Made by a program: the position numbers and the translations under genes. This document shows, piece after piece, positions 8,254 through 17,200 of a stretch of DNA of 64,000 nt; within the stretch, counting starts at the first letter, position 1, and the number at the start of each line of letters is the position of its first letter. The stretch covers positions 55,977 through 119,976 of the forward strand of contig NZ_CABJCG010000020.1 of assembly GCF_902364025.1 (NCBI RefSeq), in the 5' to 3' direction. Under the pieces are notes generated by a model. It did not search any database. It saw only the letters and a program-made list of their open reading frames with translations, and had not been told where the DNA came from. The DNA comes from Enterocloster lavalensis (GTDB lineage Bacteria > Bacillota > Clostridia > Lachnospirales > Lachnospiraceae).

Positions 8254-9990
8254 ATGAAGGATTACATGAAAATCTATGAAGAGTGGTTGAACAACCCCTA
8301 TTTCGACGAAACGACAAAAGAAGAGCTTCGCGCCATTGCGGGCGATGAAAATGAAATCAAAGAGCGTTTCTATATGGACCTGGAGTTCGGAACCGCCGGC
8401 CTGCGCGGCGTGATCGGCGCGGGCATCAACCGCATGAACATCTATGTGGTGAGAAGGGCGACCCAGGGGCTGGCCAACTACATTATCAAGCAGGGCGGCG
8501 CGGATAAGGGCGTGGCCATCGCCTACGACTCCCGCCGCATGTCGCCGGAATTTGCCATGGAGGCCGCAATGACCCTGGCTGCCAACGGCATCAAGGCTTA
8601 CAAGTTTGAATCCCTTCGCCCCACCCCGGAGCTGTCCTTCGCAGTGCGCGAGCTGGGCTGTATCGCCGGTATCAATATCACCGCCAGCCACAACCCGCCG
8701 GAGTACAACGGCTACAAGGTCTACTGGGAGGACGGCGCCCAGTTCACCCCGCCCCACGACAAGGGCGTGACCGAGGAAGTTCTGGCCATCGAGGACCTGT
8801 CCACGGTTAAGACCACGGACGAGGCCAGCGCTGCGGCCGCCGGCCTGTATCAGGTAATCGGCGCCGACATCGACGACAAATACATCGCCCAGGTGAAGGC
8901 CCAGGTGGTGAACCAGCAGGCCATCGACGAGATGCAGGACCAGATCACCATCATCTACACCCCCCTTCACGGAACCGGCAACATCCCGGCCAGAAGGGTG
9001 ATGAAGGAGCTGGGCTTCACCCACGTTTACGTGGTTCCGGAGCAGGAGCTGCCCGATGGGGAATTCCCCACCGTCAGCTATCCCAATCCCGAGGCCGCGG
9101 AGGCCTTTGAGCTGGGACTGAAGCTTGCCCGGGAGAAGGACGCGGACCTGGTGCTGGCCACCGACCCCGACGCGGACCGTCTGGGCGTGTACGTGAAGGA
9201 CGCCAAGTCCGGCGACTACATTCCGCTGACCGGCAACATGTCCGGCTCTCTGCTGTGCGAGTATGTGCTCAGCCAGAAGAAGGCCGCGGGCAAGATCCCG
9301 GCGGACGGCCAGGTGATCAAGTCCATCGTCTCCACCAACCTGATCGACGCTGTGGCCGATGCCTACGGAGCGGAGCTCATCGAGGTGCTGACCGGTTTCA
9401 AGTGGATCGGACAGCAGATTCTGAAAAATGAGGCCAGCGGCCACGGCACCTACCTCTTTGGCATGGAGGAGAGCTACGGCTGCCTGATCGGCACCTACGC
9501 CAGGGACAAGGACGCCATCTCCGCCACCGCCGCCCTCTGCGAGGCCGCCGCTTACTACAAAAAGCAGGGCAAGACGCTGTGGGACGCTATGCTGGACATG
9601 TATGAGAAATACGGCTACTACAAGGATGCGGTGAAATCCATCGGCCTGTCCGGCATCGAGGGGCTGGCCAAGATCCAGGCGATCATGGAGAACCTGCGCC
9701 AGAACACCCCCACCGAGGTGGGCGGCTACAAGGTGCTGTCCGCAAGGGACTACAAGCTGGATACCATCAAAGACATGGAGACCGGAGAGGTGAAGCCCAC
9801 CGGACTTCCGGCGTCCAATGTGCTGTACTACGATATGAACGACGGCGCATGGATCTGCGTAAGGCCGTCCGGCACCGAGCCGAAGATCAAATTCTACTAC
9901 GGCATCAAGGGCGAGTCCCTGGACGACGCGGAGGCTAAGGCAGCCGCTCTGGGCGAGGCCGTGATGGCGATGGTGGATCAGATGCTGTGA
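8254..9990 (+). CDS. Alpha-D-phosphohexomutase (phosphoglucomutase/phosphomannomutase)
   Basis: A 578-residue enzyme with all four family signatures in order: the phosphoserine loop TASHNPPEYNGYK (Ser about 145), the metal loop DPDADRLG, the sugar-binding loop GMEESYGCLIG, and the phosphate-binding loop RPSGTEPKIKFYYG. It interconverts hexose 1- and 6-phosphates. Length fits the Firmicutes PgcA type, which handles glucose phosphates; mannose-phosphate use is also possible. It is a single gene with its own promoter and a strong terminator at 10052-10108. Confidence 0.95.
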   Translation: MKDYMKIYEEWLNNPYFDETTKEELRAIAGDENEIKERFYMDLEFGTAGLRGVIGAGINRMNIYVVRRATQGLANYIIKQGGADKGVAIAYDSRRMSPEFAMEAAMTLAANGIKAYKFESLRPTPELSFAVRELGCIAGINITASHNPPEYNGYKVYWEDGAQFTPPHDKGVTEEVLAIEDLSTVKTTDEASAAAAGLYQVIGADIDDKYIAQVKAQVVNQQAIDEMQDQITIIYTPLHGTGNIPARRVMKELGFTHVYVVPEQELPDGEFPTVSYPNPEAAEAFELGLKLAREKDADLVLATDPDADRLGVYVKDAKSGDYIPLTGNMSGSLLCEYVLSQKKAAGKIPADGQVIKSIVSTNLIDAVADAYGAELIEVLTGFKWIGQQILKNEASGHGTYLFGMEESYGCLIGTYARDKDAISATAALCEAAAYYKKQGKTLWDAMLDMYEKYGYYKDAVKSIGLSGIEGLAKIQAIMENLRQNTPTEVGGYKVLSARDYKLDTIKDMETGEVKPTGLPASNVLYYDMNDGAWICVRPSGTEPKIKFYYGIKGESLDDAEAKAAALGEAVMAMVDQML

Positions 9991-10051
9991 TGCGTTGGCG
10001 CAGGCCGCGAAAGCGCATCGCCGCACGCAGTTAAACTTATGAAATGACCCG

Positions 10052-10108
10052 GCAGGGTATTGCAGAAGGGAAAATGACGAATTCCTCTGCAATACCCTGC
10101 TTTTTATT
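10052..10108 (+). terminator. Rho-independent terminator after the phosphohexomutase
   Basis: GCAGGGTATTGCAGA pairs with CTGCAATACCCTGC around an internal GGGAAAATGACGAATTCC loop, followed by TTTTTATT. Confidence 0.9.
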
Positions 10109-10119
10109 GTGAAATGTGC

Positions 10120-10148
10120 TTGACACTTGTAATGTATGATGATACAAT
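10120..10148 (+). promoter_or_regulatory. Strong promoter of the GntR-led operon
   Basis: TTGACA, a 17-bp spacer, then TACAAT, about 125 bp upstream of the regulator gene. It overlaps or abuts the operator described next. Confidence 0.8.
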
Positions 10149-10150
10149 TT

Positions 10151-10165
10151 CATTGTAGGACAATG
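10151..10165. promoter_or_regulatory. Putative FadR-type GntR operator
   Basis: A perfect palindrome CATTGTAGGACAATG lies immediately downstream of the -10. It contains the T-N-G-T-N3-A-C-N-A core that FadR-subfamily regulators bind. This suggests that the adjacent regulator represses its own operon. Confidence 0.65.
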
Positions 10166-10274
10166 AAGGTTAGATAATCGAATATAGTCATACTATGAAA
10201 AGTTATTCTTTTTTATTTTCACAATATCTCAAACTGTGATATGATAATGAGAAAGACTTAATTTAAAGGAAGGT

Positions 10275-10940
10275 ATGAATGTGGAAAATAAAATAAGATT
10301 GTCTGACACTGTGATGAAAGAACTGGAGGCCATTATCCTGAATATGAAGCCGGGGGACAAGCTGCCCACGGAGATGGAGCTGGCGGAGCGTTTTTCCGTA
10401 GGCAGGTCCACCATCCGCGAGTGCATGAAGGTATTCTCCGCCCGGAAGATGATTGTCAGGAGAAATGAGGGGACTTTTGTCTCCAGCCAGGTGAAGGAAT
10501 GCCTGGTGGACCCCCTGAATATTCTGGTCAGCATGGACATCGGAAATCTGACCGAGCTCATCGAGCTGCGGGAGATTCTGGAGACCGAGGCGGTGAAACT
10601 GGCGGTCCAGAGGGCCACGGACGAGGAGATCAAGGCCATCGAGCGGGCGGACTGGCGCATGGATGAGCCGGGGATTTCGCCGGATGAGATGCAAAGCCGG
10701 GATTTCGAGTTCCACAACGCGCTGGCAATGGCCTCCGGCAACTCTATTCTCACAGAGTTGATCAAGGCCATCCGAAAGGTGATTGCCGGTAAGCTGGAGG
10801 ACTCCACGGAGGCGCTGCCGATTTCCGGCGAAGGTTCACTGCTGCACAAGAAGATCATCAGGGCGGTTAAGGAGCGGAATCTGGAGGAGGCGCTGGAAGC
10901 CATGGAAGAGTATCTGATCATCACAGACTATAAGGCATAG
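10275..10940 (+). CDS. GntR-family regulator, FadR subfamily
   Basis: A 221-residue protein with an N-terminal winged helix (GDKLPTEMELAERFSVGRST) and an all-helical C-terminal FCD ligand domain (FEFHNALAMASGNSILTEL), which usually binds a carboxylate ligand and a metal. The start is supported by AAAGGAAGG. The gene leads an operon with the UPF0597 enzyme, two membrane proteins and an opine-dehydrogenase-like enzyme. The ligand is therefore probably an amino-acid or opine-type carboxylate; this is inference from context. Confidence 0.92.
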   Translation: MNVENKIRLSDTVMKELEAIILNMKPGDKLPTEMELAERFSVGRSTIRECMKVFSARKMIVRRNEGTFVSSQVKECLVDPLNILVSMDIGNLTELIELREILETEAVKLAVQRATDEEIKAIERADWRMDEPGISPDEMQSRDFEFHNALAMASGNSILTELIKAIRKVIAGKLEDSTEALPISGEGSLLHKKIIRAVKERNLEEALEAMEEYLIITDYKA

Positions 10941-10999
10941 GGCTGATTCAAATTTCCCATGCCTTCGGGAAGCAAACTAAAATGGAGGAGGACGTACAA

Positions 11000-12301
11000 A
11001 TGAATCAGGAACTGCTTGAAATTCTCAGAAAAGAAGTGAAACCGGCGTTGGGGTGCACCGGACCGATCGGGGTATGTTTCGGAGCGGCTCAGGCCTACGA
11101 TGCGATCGGGGGAGAGATCAAACGCATCGTGGCAAAGATTGACTGGGGAATGGCCAGCAAGATCGACGATGTTGCATTTCCGGGCACGGAGATGCTTGGC
11201 GTGGAGATGGCCATCGCACTGGGCGCTGTTTGCGGGGATCCGAAGGCCGGTCTGGAAGTGCTTCACAATGTGACCCCCGAGGGGGAACAGAAGGCGCGCA
11301 AGGTAGCTGAACTGGTTGAAGTGCATCCGATGTGGGAGCGCAAGGATATGAACATCTACATCGATATCACCATTGAGACTGACCGCGGAACCGGGCGTTC
11401 CGTAACCGCGGAGCGCAGCGACGGCCTGATTTTAAAGGAGCGCAACGGCGAGGTCATCGAGCAGTACGAGAAAGACAAGGGCGCTCAGGACGCCGCCTCC
11501 CCTATGCTGAAATACAAGGTCAAAGACTTTTACGAGTTTGCCACTACCACACCCATTGAAGAATTCGATCTCCTGCTGAAAGCCGCTGAGCTCAACACGG
11601 AGCTGGCCAATGAGACCATTACCCGCAATCTGGGGGCCGGCATCGGAACCGCGCTTTACAACAGCCAGGACGGGAATTTGATCACCAAGGCCAAGGCCTA
11701 TGCCGCGGCTGGCTGCGAGGCGCGCATGTCCGGCGTGAACCGTCCGGCCATGAGCTGCGCCAACAAGGGGAATGTGGGCATCGCGGCCTCCATGCCCATC
11801 GTAGTTCAGGCCAGGGAGCTGGGGCTGGGAGACGAGGCTATGCAGCGGGGGATCGCGCTCAGCTACTGCCTTGCCATCGCCATCATTCACCGCATCGGCA
11901 AAGACCCATCCATGTGCTCCTGCGAGGTTGCGGCGGCCATCGGCGTTGCGGCCGGCACGGTTCTGCTCCACGGGGGGACGCAGCAGCAGGTGGAGAACGC
12001 CATCCAGAACACCATCCCCAACATTTTCGGCGTGGTGTGCGACGGAGCGAAGCTGGCCTGCGCCCTGAGAATCTCCTCCGGCACGGGCATCGGCATTGAG
12101 GCGGCAAACCTGGCCCTGGCCGGAGTTCGTCTGGCCAACAATCAAGGGGTGTTGGCTGCCAATGCGGACGAGTCCATCAACATGATCGGCCACACCGCGC
12201 TGTACGCCATGGTGGACAGCGACCGGGAGCTGAGCCGTCAGATCTTTGCAAAGCGCAAACCGTTTCCGCTTATGAGGTTTGAAGACCGGCAGAAGCAGTA
12301 G
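11000..12301 (+). CDS. L-cysteine desulfidase / UPF0597 (YhaM, CyuA-like) protein
   Basis: A 433-residue member of the serine-dehydratase-alpha-like family that includes archaeal L-cysteine desulfidase and CyuA. Diagnostic segments are KPALGCTGPIGVCFG near the N-terminus, RMSGVNRPAMSCANKGNVG, MCSCEVAAAIGVAAG and VCDGAKLACALRISSGTG. The conserved cysteines are those expected to hold an iron-sulfur cluster. I place the start at 11000, preceded by GGAGGAGG, rather than at the ATG at 10982, which lies over the ribosome-binding site. The expected chemistry is beta-elimination from cysteine or serine. The neighbouring opine-dehydrogenase homologue leaves open a related amino-acid substrate. Confidence 0.85.
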   Translation: MNQELLEILRKEVKPALGCTGPIGVCFGAAQAYDAIGGEIKRIVAKIDWGMASKIDDVAFPGTEMLGVEMAIALGAVCGDPKAGLEVLHNVTPEGEQKARKVAELVEVHPMWERKDMNIYIDITIETDRGTGRSVTAERSDGLILKERNGEVIEQYEKDKGAQDAASPMLKYKVKDFYEFATTTPIEEFDLLLKAAELNTELANETITRNLGAGIGTALYNSQDGNLITKAKAYAAAGCEARMSGVNRPAMSCANKGNVGIAASMPIVVQARELGLGDEAMQRGIALSYCLAIAIIHRIGKDPSMCSCEVAAAIGVAAGTVLLHGGTQQQVENAIQNTIPNIFGVVCDGAKLACALRISSGTGIGIEAANLALAGVRLANNQGVLAANADESINMIGHTALYAMVDSDRELSRQIFAKRKPFPLMRFEDRQKQ

Positions 12302-12319
12302 TACAGGGAGGGAGAACGT

Positions 12320-13030
12320 ATGAATTATCTGGATATTGCCAACAGTGGATTTATGTTTATACTCTGTGCCATTCCGGTGTGTGTGATTCTGGTGCAGACG
12401 ATCCTGTTTATCCGCCTGGCCTGGAAACAGGGCATTGAAATTGGGTTTGACGAGGAAAAGATGAAACAGTGTGTCAAAACGTCGGCAACCTTTTCCATTA
12501 TCCCCAGCCTGACCCTGGTCACGCTTTTGGTGGCCCTGTCCGTCAGCATCGGCAAGTTCTTCCCCTGGCTGCGCCTCAGCAACATCGGGGCGGGCGCATA
12601 TGAGGCGGTTGCCGCCGGAGTGGGCCTCTCGGCCACCGGAGCCGCGGACTACAGCGAGCTGACGCTGGCCGGCTTCCTGACCATCATGATGTGCATGAAC
12701 CTGGGGATGTCGGTTGCGCCGCTGAATACGCTGATCACGCTCAAGTCCTACGACAAGACGCTGCGCAAGGCGAAAAAGTCCAATCCCTTCATGGTGATCG
12801 GCACTGCGGCCGCCTTCACCGGCATCATCGCGCGCCTTACCATCCCGTATTATGTGAATGTGACGGCTGTGCTTCCTTTTATCGCCACCATCACCGGTGC
12901 GGTTGTGATGTTCGCCTGCAACCAGATCGGCAAGAAACACAGTCTGTTTAAGGAATTTGGCCTGTCGTTCGGCATTATCGCCGGAGTGCTGATGTGTATC
13001 ATCGTATCGGCTGCCGGGATCGTAAAGTGA
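12320..13030 (+). CDS. Integral membrane protein, DUF5058-like
   Basis: A 236-residue protein with about five to six hydrophobic segments, beginning MNYLDIANSGFMFILCAIPV. A cytoplasmic charged loop (KQGIEIGFDEEKMKQC) precedes the second span. I recognise the DUF5058 type. It is followed 15 bp later by another polytopic membrane protein, so the two probably form a two-part transporter for the operon's substrate. Transport itself is inferred from the operon, not shown by motifs. Confidence 0.72.
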   Translation: MNYLDIANSGFMFILCAIPVCVILVQTILFIRLAWKQGIEIGFDEEKMKQCVKTSATFSIIPSLTLVTLLVALSVSIGKFFPWLRLSNIGAGAYEAVAAGVGLSATGAADYSELTLAGFLTIMMCMNLGMSVAPLNTLITLKSYDKTLRKAKKSNPFMVIGTAAAFTGIIARLTIPYYVNVTAVLPFIATITGAVVMFACNQIGKKHSLFKEFGLSFGIIAGVLMCIIVSAAGIVK

Positions 13031-13045
13031 TAAGGGGGAAAAAGC

Positions 13046-13750
13046 ATGGGAAAGAATCAGGAAAATGCGTCTGAGGGCTCCATTTTCAGCGCGTACGACA
13101 ATAAAGTGCACTATTACGGCCGCGTCACCATGGCGCTGGCTTTGGCGACCATGTTCCTGCCTGTACTGGGCGTGGCGCTGCGCTATCAGGTGGCCATTGA
13201 CTGGGCCGAGGTGGCGGTGGCTACAGGCGGTATTCTGGCGGCCTTCGGGCTGAACGGTCTGGTGGAGCCGTTTACCTTTGCACCGGTGCTGGGAGCGGGA
13301 GCCACCTACATGGCCTTCACCACCGGCAATGTGGGGCAGATGAAGGTGCCCTGCGTGGTTAACAGCCAGGGGATCATGGGAGTGGAAGCCGGAACCAAGG
13401 AGGGAGACGTGGTGGCCACTCTGGCGGTAGGCGTTTCCACGCTGGTCTCCACCATCATGGTGGCGCTTGCAATGGTATTCGTCACGATTATCTATCCGGT
13501 GTTGTCCCATCCGGTGATCGCACCCGGTATCAACAACGTTATGGCAGCTCTGTTCGGAGCTCTGGGCGTGATGATTTTTATGAAGGACCCCAAGGTGGCC
13601 TCTGTGCCTTACCTGGTGGGCGCTGTCATCGCGGCGGTTATGGGCGTGGGCTGGTTCAACGCCCAGGCGCTGTGGATGATGCTCCTGCTCATCGTAATCG
13701 CGGTGGTGTGGGCATACCAACTCTTTAAAAAAGGAGCTTTGAAGAAATAA
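13046..13750 (+). CDS. Integral membrane protein, putative transporter partner
   Basis: A 234-residue polytopic protein with a short hydrophilic N-terminus (GKNQENASEGSIFSAYDNK) and about six hydrophobic spans. It contains a small-residue-rich loop (AGATYMAFTTGNVGQMKVPC) that could line a substrate path. No named family recognised. It sits between the DUF5058-like protein and the dehydrogenase with gaps of 15 bp and 1 bp, indicating co-expression. I infer a joint uptake role for the two membrane proteins. Confidence 0.7.
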   Translation: MGKNQENASEGSIFSAYDNKVHYYGRVTMALALATMFLPVLGVALRYQVAIDWAEVAVATGGILAAFGLNGLVEPFTFAPVLGAGATYMAFTTGNVGQMKVPCVVNSQGIMGVEAGTKEGDVVATLAVGVSTLVSTIMVALAMVFVTIIYPVLSHPVIAPGINNVMAALFGALGVMIFMKDPKVASVPYLVGAVIAAVMGVGWFNAQALWMMLLLIVIAVVWAYQLFKKGALKK

Positions 13751-13751
13751 T

Positions 13752-14783
13752 ATGGACCGAAAATTAGCAGTGATCGGAAGCGGCGCCACAGGCTGCGCAA
13801 CGGCCGCCTATCTGACCATGAACGGATGGGAAGTGACACTTTGCGACACGGAAGAACAGGCGGGGGACTTTCCGGCGATTTGCAGCCAGAGCGGGATTTG
13901 CCTGGAGGGGGCAGTCAAGTCGGACAATCCGCAAATGCCCTGCTGCATTACCACGGATTTCGAGCGGACGCTTTTGGAAAACCGGCGGATCCTTGTCTGC
14001 GTTTCCTACGGCAGGCAGGAGGAGATCGCCCGGCGCTGCGGCCCTTATGTGAGGGCGGATCACGTATTCCTTCTGTCTCCCGGCAATCTGGGGTCGGCGG
14101 TCATGCGCAGGCACTTTAAAGAGGACGCGGTGACAGGGGAACTGTCGGGCAATCTGTGGGCCTGCCGCCGGAAACGGGCCGGTGTGATCACAGTGGCCCT
14201 ACCGCTGGGGACCGTTCGGGCGGCAGCTTACCCGTCGGAGGATTATCTGAAGCTGGAAGCCGCGTTTGGCAGTGTGTTTTCCATGGAGAAGGGGGAGAAT
14301 ATTATCGAGGCCGCGCTGAATTCCCCCAATGTGACCAGCCATCTGGCAGGCGCTGTGCTCAACGCAGTGTCGATTGAGCGGAAGAACAAGGATTTCTGCC
14401 TGTTTATGGACGGCATGGGTCAGGTACTGGTGGACTGTATTGACCAGCTGGAGGAGGAGCGGGACCGGGTACTTCAGACGGCGGGGCTTCAGATCTACAA
14501 GGGCCGGTCCAGGGGCTTAATGGAGCGGATTATGGAGTACGGCAGGCATCCGGAGCTGGATATTTTCCGCTCTCTGGACGGGCCGTCGGATTTCAGCCAC
14601 CGCTATGTAGCTGAGGATGCGTCCTGCGGCGTGGCGATGCTGATCTCGCTGGCCAGACATTACGGCGTGCCGGTTGCGCTGACAGAGGCGTTTTTCCAGA
14701 TATCGGGAAAAATCAACGGTACGGATTACGGAAAGACCGGACGGACGCTGGAAAATCTGCAACTTCAGCCGGATTGCATCTAA
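13752..14783 (+). CDS. NAD(P)-dependent octopine/nopaline dehydrogenase-family enzyme
   Basis: A 343-residue protein with an N-terminal Rossmann fold (KLAVIGSGATGCATAAYLTM). The C-terminal helical domain is typical of opine dehydrogenases, including NVTSHLAGAVLNAVSIE and SFDGPSDFSHRYVAEDASCG-like residues near 280-295. Opine dehydrogenases join or split an amino acid and a 2-oxoacid using NAD(P)H. The gene lies one base after the membrane protein and ends the GntR-led operon at a strong terminator. Whether it makes or degrades an opine cannot be decided, but with importer-like genes and a desulfidase a catabolic role is more likely. Confidence 0.8.
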   Translation: MDRKLAVIGSGATGCATAAYLTMNGWEVTLCDTEEQAGDFPAICSQSGICLEGAVKSDNPQMPCCITTDFERTLLENRRILVCVSYGRQEEIARRCGPYVRADHVFLLSPGNLGSAVMRRHFKEDAVTGELSGNLWACRRKRAGVITVALPLGTVRAAAYPSEDYLKLEAAFGSVFSMEKGENIIEAALNSPNVTSHLAGAVLNAVSIERKNKDFCLFMDGMGQVLVDCIDQLEEERDRVLQTAGLQIYKGRSRGLMERIMEYGRHPELDIFRSLDGPSDFSHRYVAEDASCGVAMLISLARHYGVPVALTEAFFQISGKINGTDYGKTGRTLENLQLQPDCI

Positions 14784-14800
14784 GATGATGATTGTAAATA

Positions 14801-14847
14801 AAACAGGGGGCAGGACTCGCGATTGTGCGAATCCTGCCCCTGTTTTA
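14801..14847. terminator. Bidirectional terminator between convergent genes
   Basis: AAACAGGGGGCAGGACTCGC pairs with the complement GCGAATCCTGCCCCTGTTTT; A- and T-runs lie on both sides. It serves the opine-dehydrogenase operon (+) and the CmpB-type gene (-). Confidence 0.88.
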
Positions 14848-14863
14848 TCGTCCATTCATAGGA

Positions 14864-16093
14864 TCAGTCCATAGTTTCCGGCTTGCCGTTGCCGTCCCCG
14901 TCCTTCTGCCTGCGCCCTACATTTTCCCGCAGCTCCTTTAAAGCCTCGCTGAAGCGGGAGGAGGAGGCGGAGGGATTGCCCTTTAAGAGGCTGCGGCGGT
15001 AGAAATCCATGTGGGAGGAGAGTTGATGCCGTTTCTCCGTGAGAGCGGTCAGACGCTGGGACAGAGCGGCCAGGCGTTCCCGGCGTTCCCGGTCCGCGGC
15101 CTCCGCTTTGGCGGCCGTATCCGCAGCCCCGCCTGGAAGTTCCAGCCGTCCGCCCGCCTGTGACGTTCCGGCGTCGGAATCCGCCTGGGCCCGCTGGGCC
15201 AGAACGCTTGAAACGCGGGCCGCGGCATCCTCGGTGAGGGAGGACAGGCGTTCCGCCGTCCGGGCCACCTTATCCGCGGTACCCTCCACGAACTCGCCCA
15301 TGCGCTCCGCGGTATCCTCCACAAATTCGCCCATGCGCTCCGCCGTGTCCTCCACGAACTCGCTCAACCGCGCCGCCTTACCCTCCATGCGGCTGACGGT
15401 GGATTCGCCGATGGCTCCGGCCTTTGCGGCTGCCTCGGATTTCAACAGATCCAGGCGCTGGGCTGCCTCGTCCCGCGCCTCGGACACCCGTTTGCTGGTC
15501 TCGCTTTTGAGCAGTGCCATCTGCACCTGGATATCATCCAGCTCCGCGCGCATTTTGGTCATGGCGTCCAGCACCTTAGCCAGATCAAGGGCCGCCCGCA
15601 CGGACTGCACGGCATCCGCCGTGAACATGACGGTGACAGCGCCCACCGTGATCAGGGCGGGGATGGGGTGGAGCAGAAGCACCAGGCGGGAAATGGGCGG
15701 ATGCACGATCTCCGTGAGGAAAATTGTAAGAAATCCCCAGGCAATGGAGGAACTCAGGCAGATATACCCGTTCAGATTAAAGCGCTGGTTGCTGTAATCC
15801 CAGTATTTCATCTTAAACAGCCGTTCCATGGCCCAGCCTGTGACGTACTCCAGCACCGTGGCGGCGATCATTCCGGAAATGTACACCAGGAACACGTTGT
15901 GCTTCAGCGGCAGGGACACCCACAGCATCATCACAGCCCCGGTGCCGTAAAGGGGCAGCATGGGAAGCCGCAGGAAACCGCGGTTCACAAACCGGCGCGT
16001 CTTGCACGACACGTAGGTGGACTCGAAAATCCAGCCGAAAAAGCAGTAAGTGTAAAAGATCAGCAGCCATTGGTACCAGGTGTAAGTGTACAT
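14864..16093 (-). CDS. CmpB-type membrane protein (putative ABC permease) with long coiled-coil tail
   Basis: A 409-residue protein. The N-terminal 185 residues hold about five spans of the CmpB-like 'putative ABC-transporter permease' family (QWLLIFYTYCFFGWIFEST, LPLYGTGAVMMLWVSLPL). The C-terminal 220 residues are a charged helical tail with near-identical 11-residue repeats of the type FVEDTAERMGE repeated three times (about residues 260-295). These resemble amphipathic apolipoprotein-like helices. I place the start at 16093, behind AAAGGAAG, rather than at an in-frame ATG 21 codons upstream. Many family members lack such a tail. Function is not established; no ATPase gene is adjacent. Confidence 0.75.
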   Translation of the reverse strand: MYTYTWYQWLLIFYTYCFFGWIFESTYVSCKTRRFVNRGFLRLPMLPLYGTGAVMMLWVSLPLKHNVFLVYISGMIAATVLEYVTGWAMERLFKMKYWDYSNQRFNLNGYICLSSSIAWGFLTIFLTEIVHPPISRLVLLLHPIPALITVGAVTVMFTADAVQSVRAALDLAKVLDAMTKMRAELDDIQVQMALLKSETSKRVSEARDEAAQRLDLLKSEAAAKAGAIGESTVSRMEGKAARLSEFVEDTAERMGEFVEDTAERMGEFVEGTADKVARTAERLSSLTEDAAARVSSVLAQRAQADSDAGTSQAGGRLELPGGAADTAAKAEAADRERRERLAALSQRLTALTEKRHQLSSHMDFYRRSLLKGNPSASSSRFSEALKELRENVGRRQKDGDGNGKPETMD

Positions 16094-16189
16094 ATCGATT
16101 CTTCCTTTACTCAGTCGATTGAAAATGCTGTTATTATCATACTGTGTTTTGGCCAAAAAAGCAACGTATGACCGCGGGCGGGGCAGAAC

Positions 16190-17059
16190 TCACCAGTCTA
16201 CGACCCGGTTGAAAAGAATAGCCTGCTCCGTACTGGTCCGCCGCAGGTAAATGTGGGTGGTCTCTATGCTATCATGCCCAAGAAGGTCTGAGAGAAATGC
16301 AATATCGCCGCCGTTTTCGATAAAATTTTTGGCGAAGCGGTGGCGGAAGGAGTGGGGATACATGACTTCCGGGTCCAGGTGATACCGGATGGCAAAGGTT
16401 TTGAGCTGCTTGCGGATTCCGGAAACGGTCATGGGGCGGCCAAGGCGGCTGATAAAAAGAGGGCCGTCTCGCCGTCCCTCCGCCGCCAGCCAGTCCAGGC
16501 ACTTTTTTTGGAGGGAGGAGGGGATGTAAATCCGCCGGGTCTTATTTCCCTTGGAGTAGAGGTCCCGGTAACCCACCTGCACGTCCGTAAAAACCAGTGC
16601 CACCAGCTCGCTGACCCGCACACCGGTGGCGGCAATGAAGCGCACAATAAAATAGAAGGTGTACTGCTCATCCTCCCACAGCCTGTTTTTCAGATATTCA
16701 TAGTCCGCCTGGCTGATGACGTGGTCGATGAAAGATTTTTGCTGGAGGCGGACGGAGGGGATTTTGTAGTCGTGGATATCCTGTGATTTCAGAAAACAGT
16801 TCAGCGCCCGGATGCGCATGTTGACGGTCTGGGGACGGTAGCGCTCCATCAGGGAAACTTTGTAGAGGCTCACATTATTCTGGTCCAGCACGGGGTAGCG
16901 GGAGAAAAAGGCTTTTACGCCGTAGAGGTAGGCCGAGATGGTATTGTCCGACAGATTGTTTGCAGCCATATACCGTCGGAACGCGTCGAGCAGCGCAGTC
17001 AGATCCCCGGCTGGTAGGACAGGAGAGGACGGGAAATCACAAAAAGATGGCGTACCCAT
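16190..17059 (-). CDS. Tyrosine recombinase (type 1), beside repeat-protein copy A
   Basis: A 289-residue XerC/XerD-like recombinase. The N-terminal SAM-like core-binding domain begins near LTALLDAFRRYMAANNLSDN. The catalytic domain shows Arg in AATGVRVSELV, Lys in the SKGNKTRRIYIP hairpin, HSFRHRF and LGHDSIETTHIYL with the nucleophilic Tyr. It ends NRVVDW. It is most like the upstream members of the two recombinase pairs near 49-50 kb and 59-60 kb, but here no second-type partner follows. It lies just downstream of copy A on the same strand, separated by a terminator. The placement suggests it acts on the repeat-protein sites, possibly together with a type 2 partner from elsewhere. Confidence 0.93.
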   Translation of the reverse strand: MGTPSFCDFPSSPVLPAGDLTALLDAFRRYMAANNLSDNTISAYLYGVKAFFSRYPVLDQNNVSLYKVSLMERYRPQTVNMRIRALNCFLKSQDIHDYKIPSVRLQQKSFIDHVISQADYEYLKNRLWEDEQYTFYFIVRFIAATGVRVSELVALVFTDVQVGYRDLYSKGNKTRRIYIPSSLQKKCLDWLAAEGRRDGPLFISRLGRPMTVSGIRKQLKTFAIRYHLDPEVMYPHSFRHRFAKNFIENGGDIAFLSDLLGHDSIETTHIYLRRTSTEQAILFNRVVDW

Positions 17060-17127
17060 ATTAAATTACTCCTTTTTTTTCGATTTTACGACAGAGGGAG
17101 TGTTGGCGCAAGGGGGAGATAAAAGAA

Positions 17128-17160
17128 CTGCACCATAACGGTTTTACGGTTATGGTGCAG
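17128..17160 (-). terminator. Terminator of repeat-protein copy A
   Basis: CTGCACCATAAC pairs with GTTATGGTGCAG. Read on the minus strand it is followed by a TTCTTTT run; a T-rich stretch also lies on the plus side. Confidence 0.8.
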
Positions 17161-17170
17161 CGCATTTTTA

Positions 17171-17185
17171 GCAATTAGAATTTTC
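17171..17185. repeat. 3' arm of the inverted repeat bracketing copy A
   Basis: GCAATTAGAATTTTC on the plus strand, inverted relative to GAAATTCCTAATTGC at 18953-18967 upstream of the same gene. The two arms bracket the coding sequence. Confidence 0.7.
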
Positions 17186-17200
17186 TGACGGACCTATGGA

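Noticed and set aside
8203..10092. Long minus-strand open frame of 629 codons opposite the phosphohexomutase
   Set aside because: It is antisense to a gene with all four family signatures, has no recognisable domain, and arises from the GC-rich codon pattern.
11432..13789. Minus-strand open frame of 785 codons opposite the GntR-led operon
   Set aside because: It crosses three well-supported plus-strand genes. Its composition (His/Arg/Gly/Gln-rich) is that of a shadow frame.
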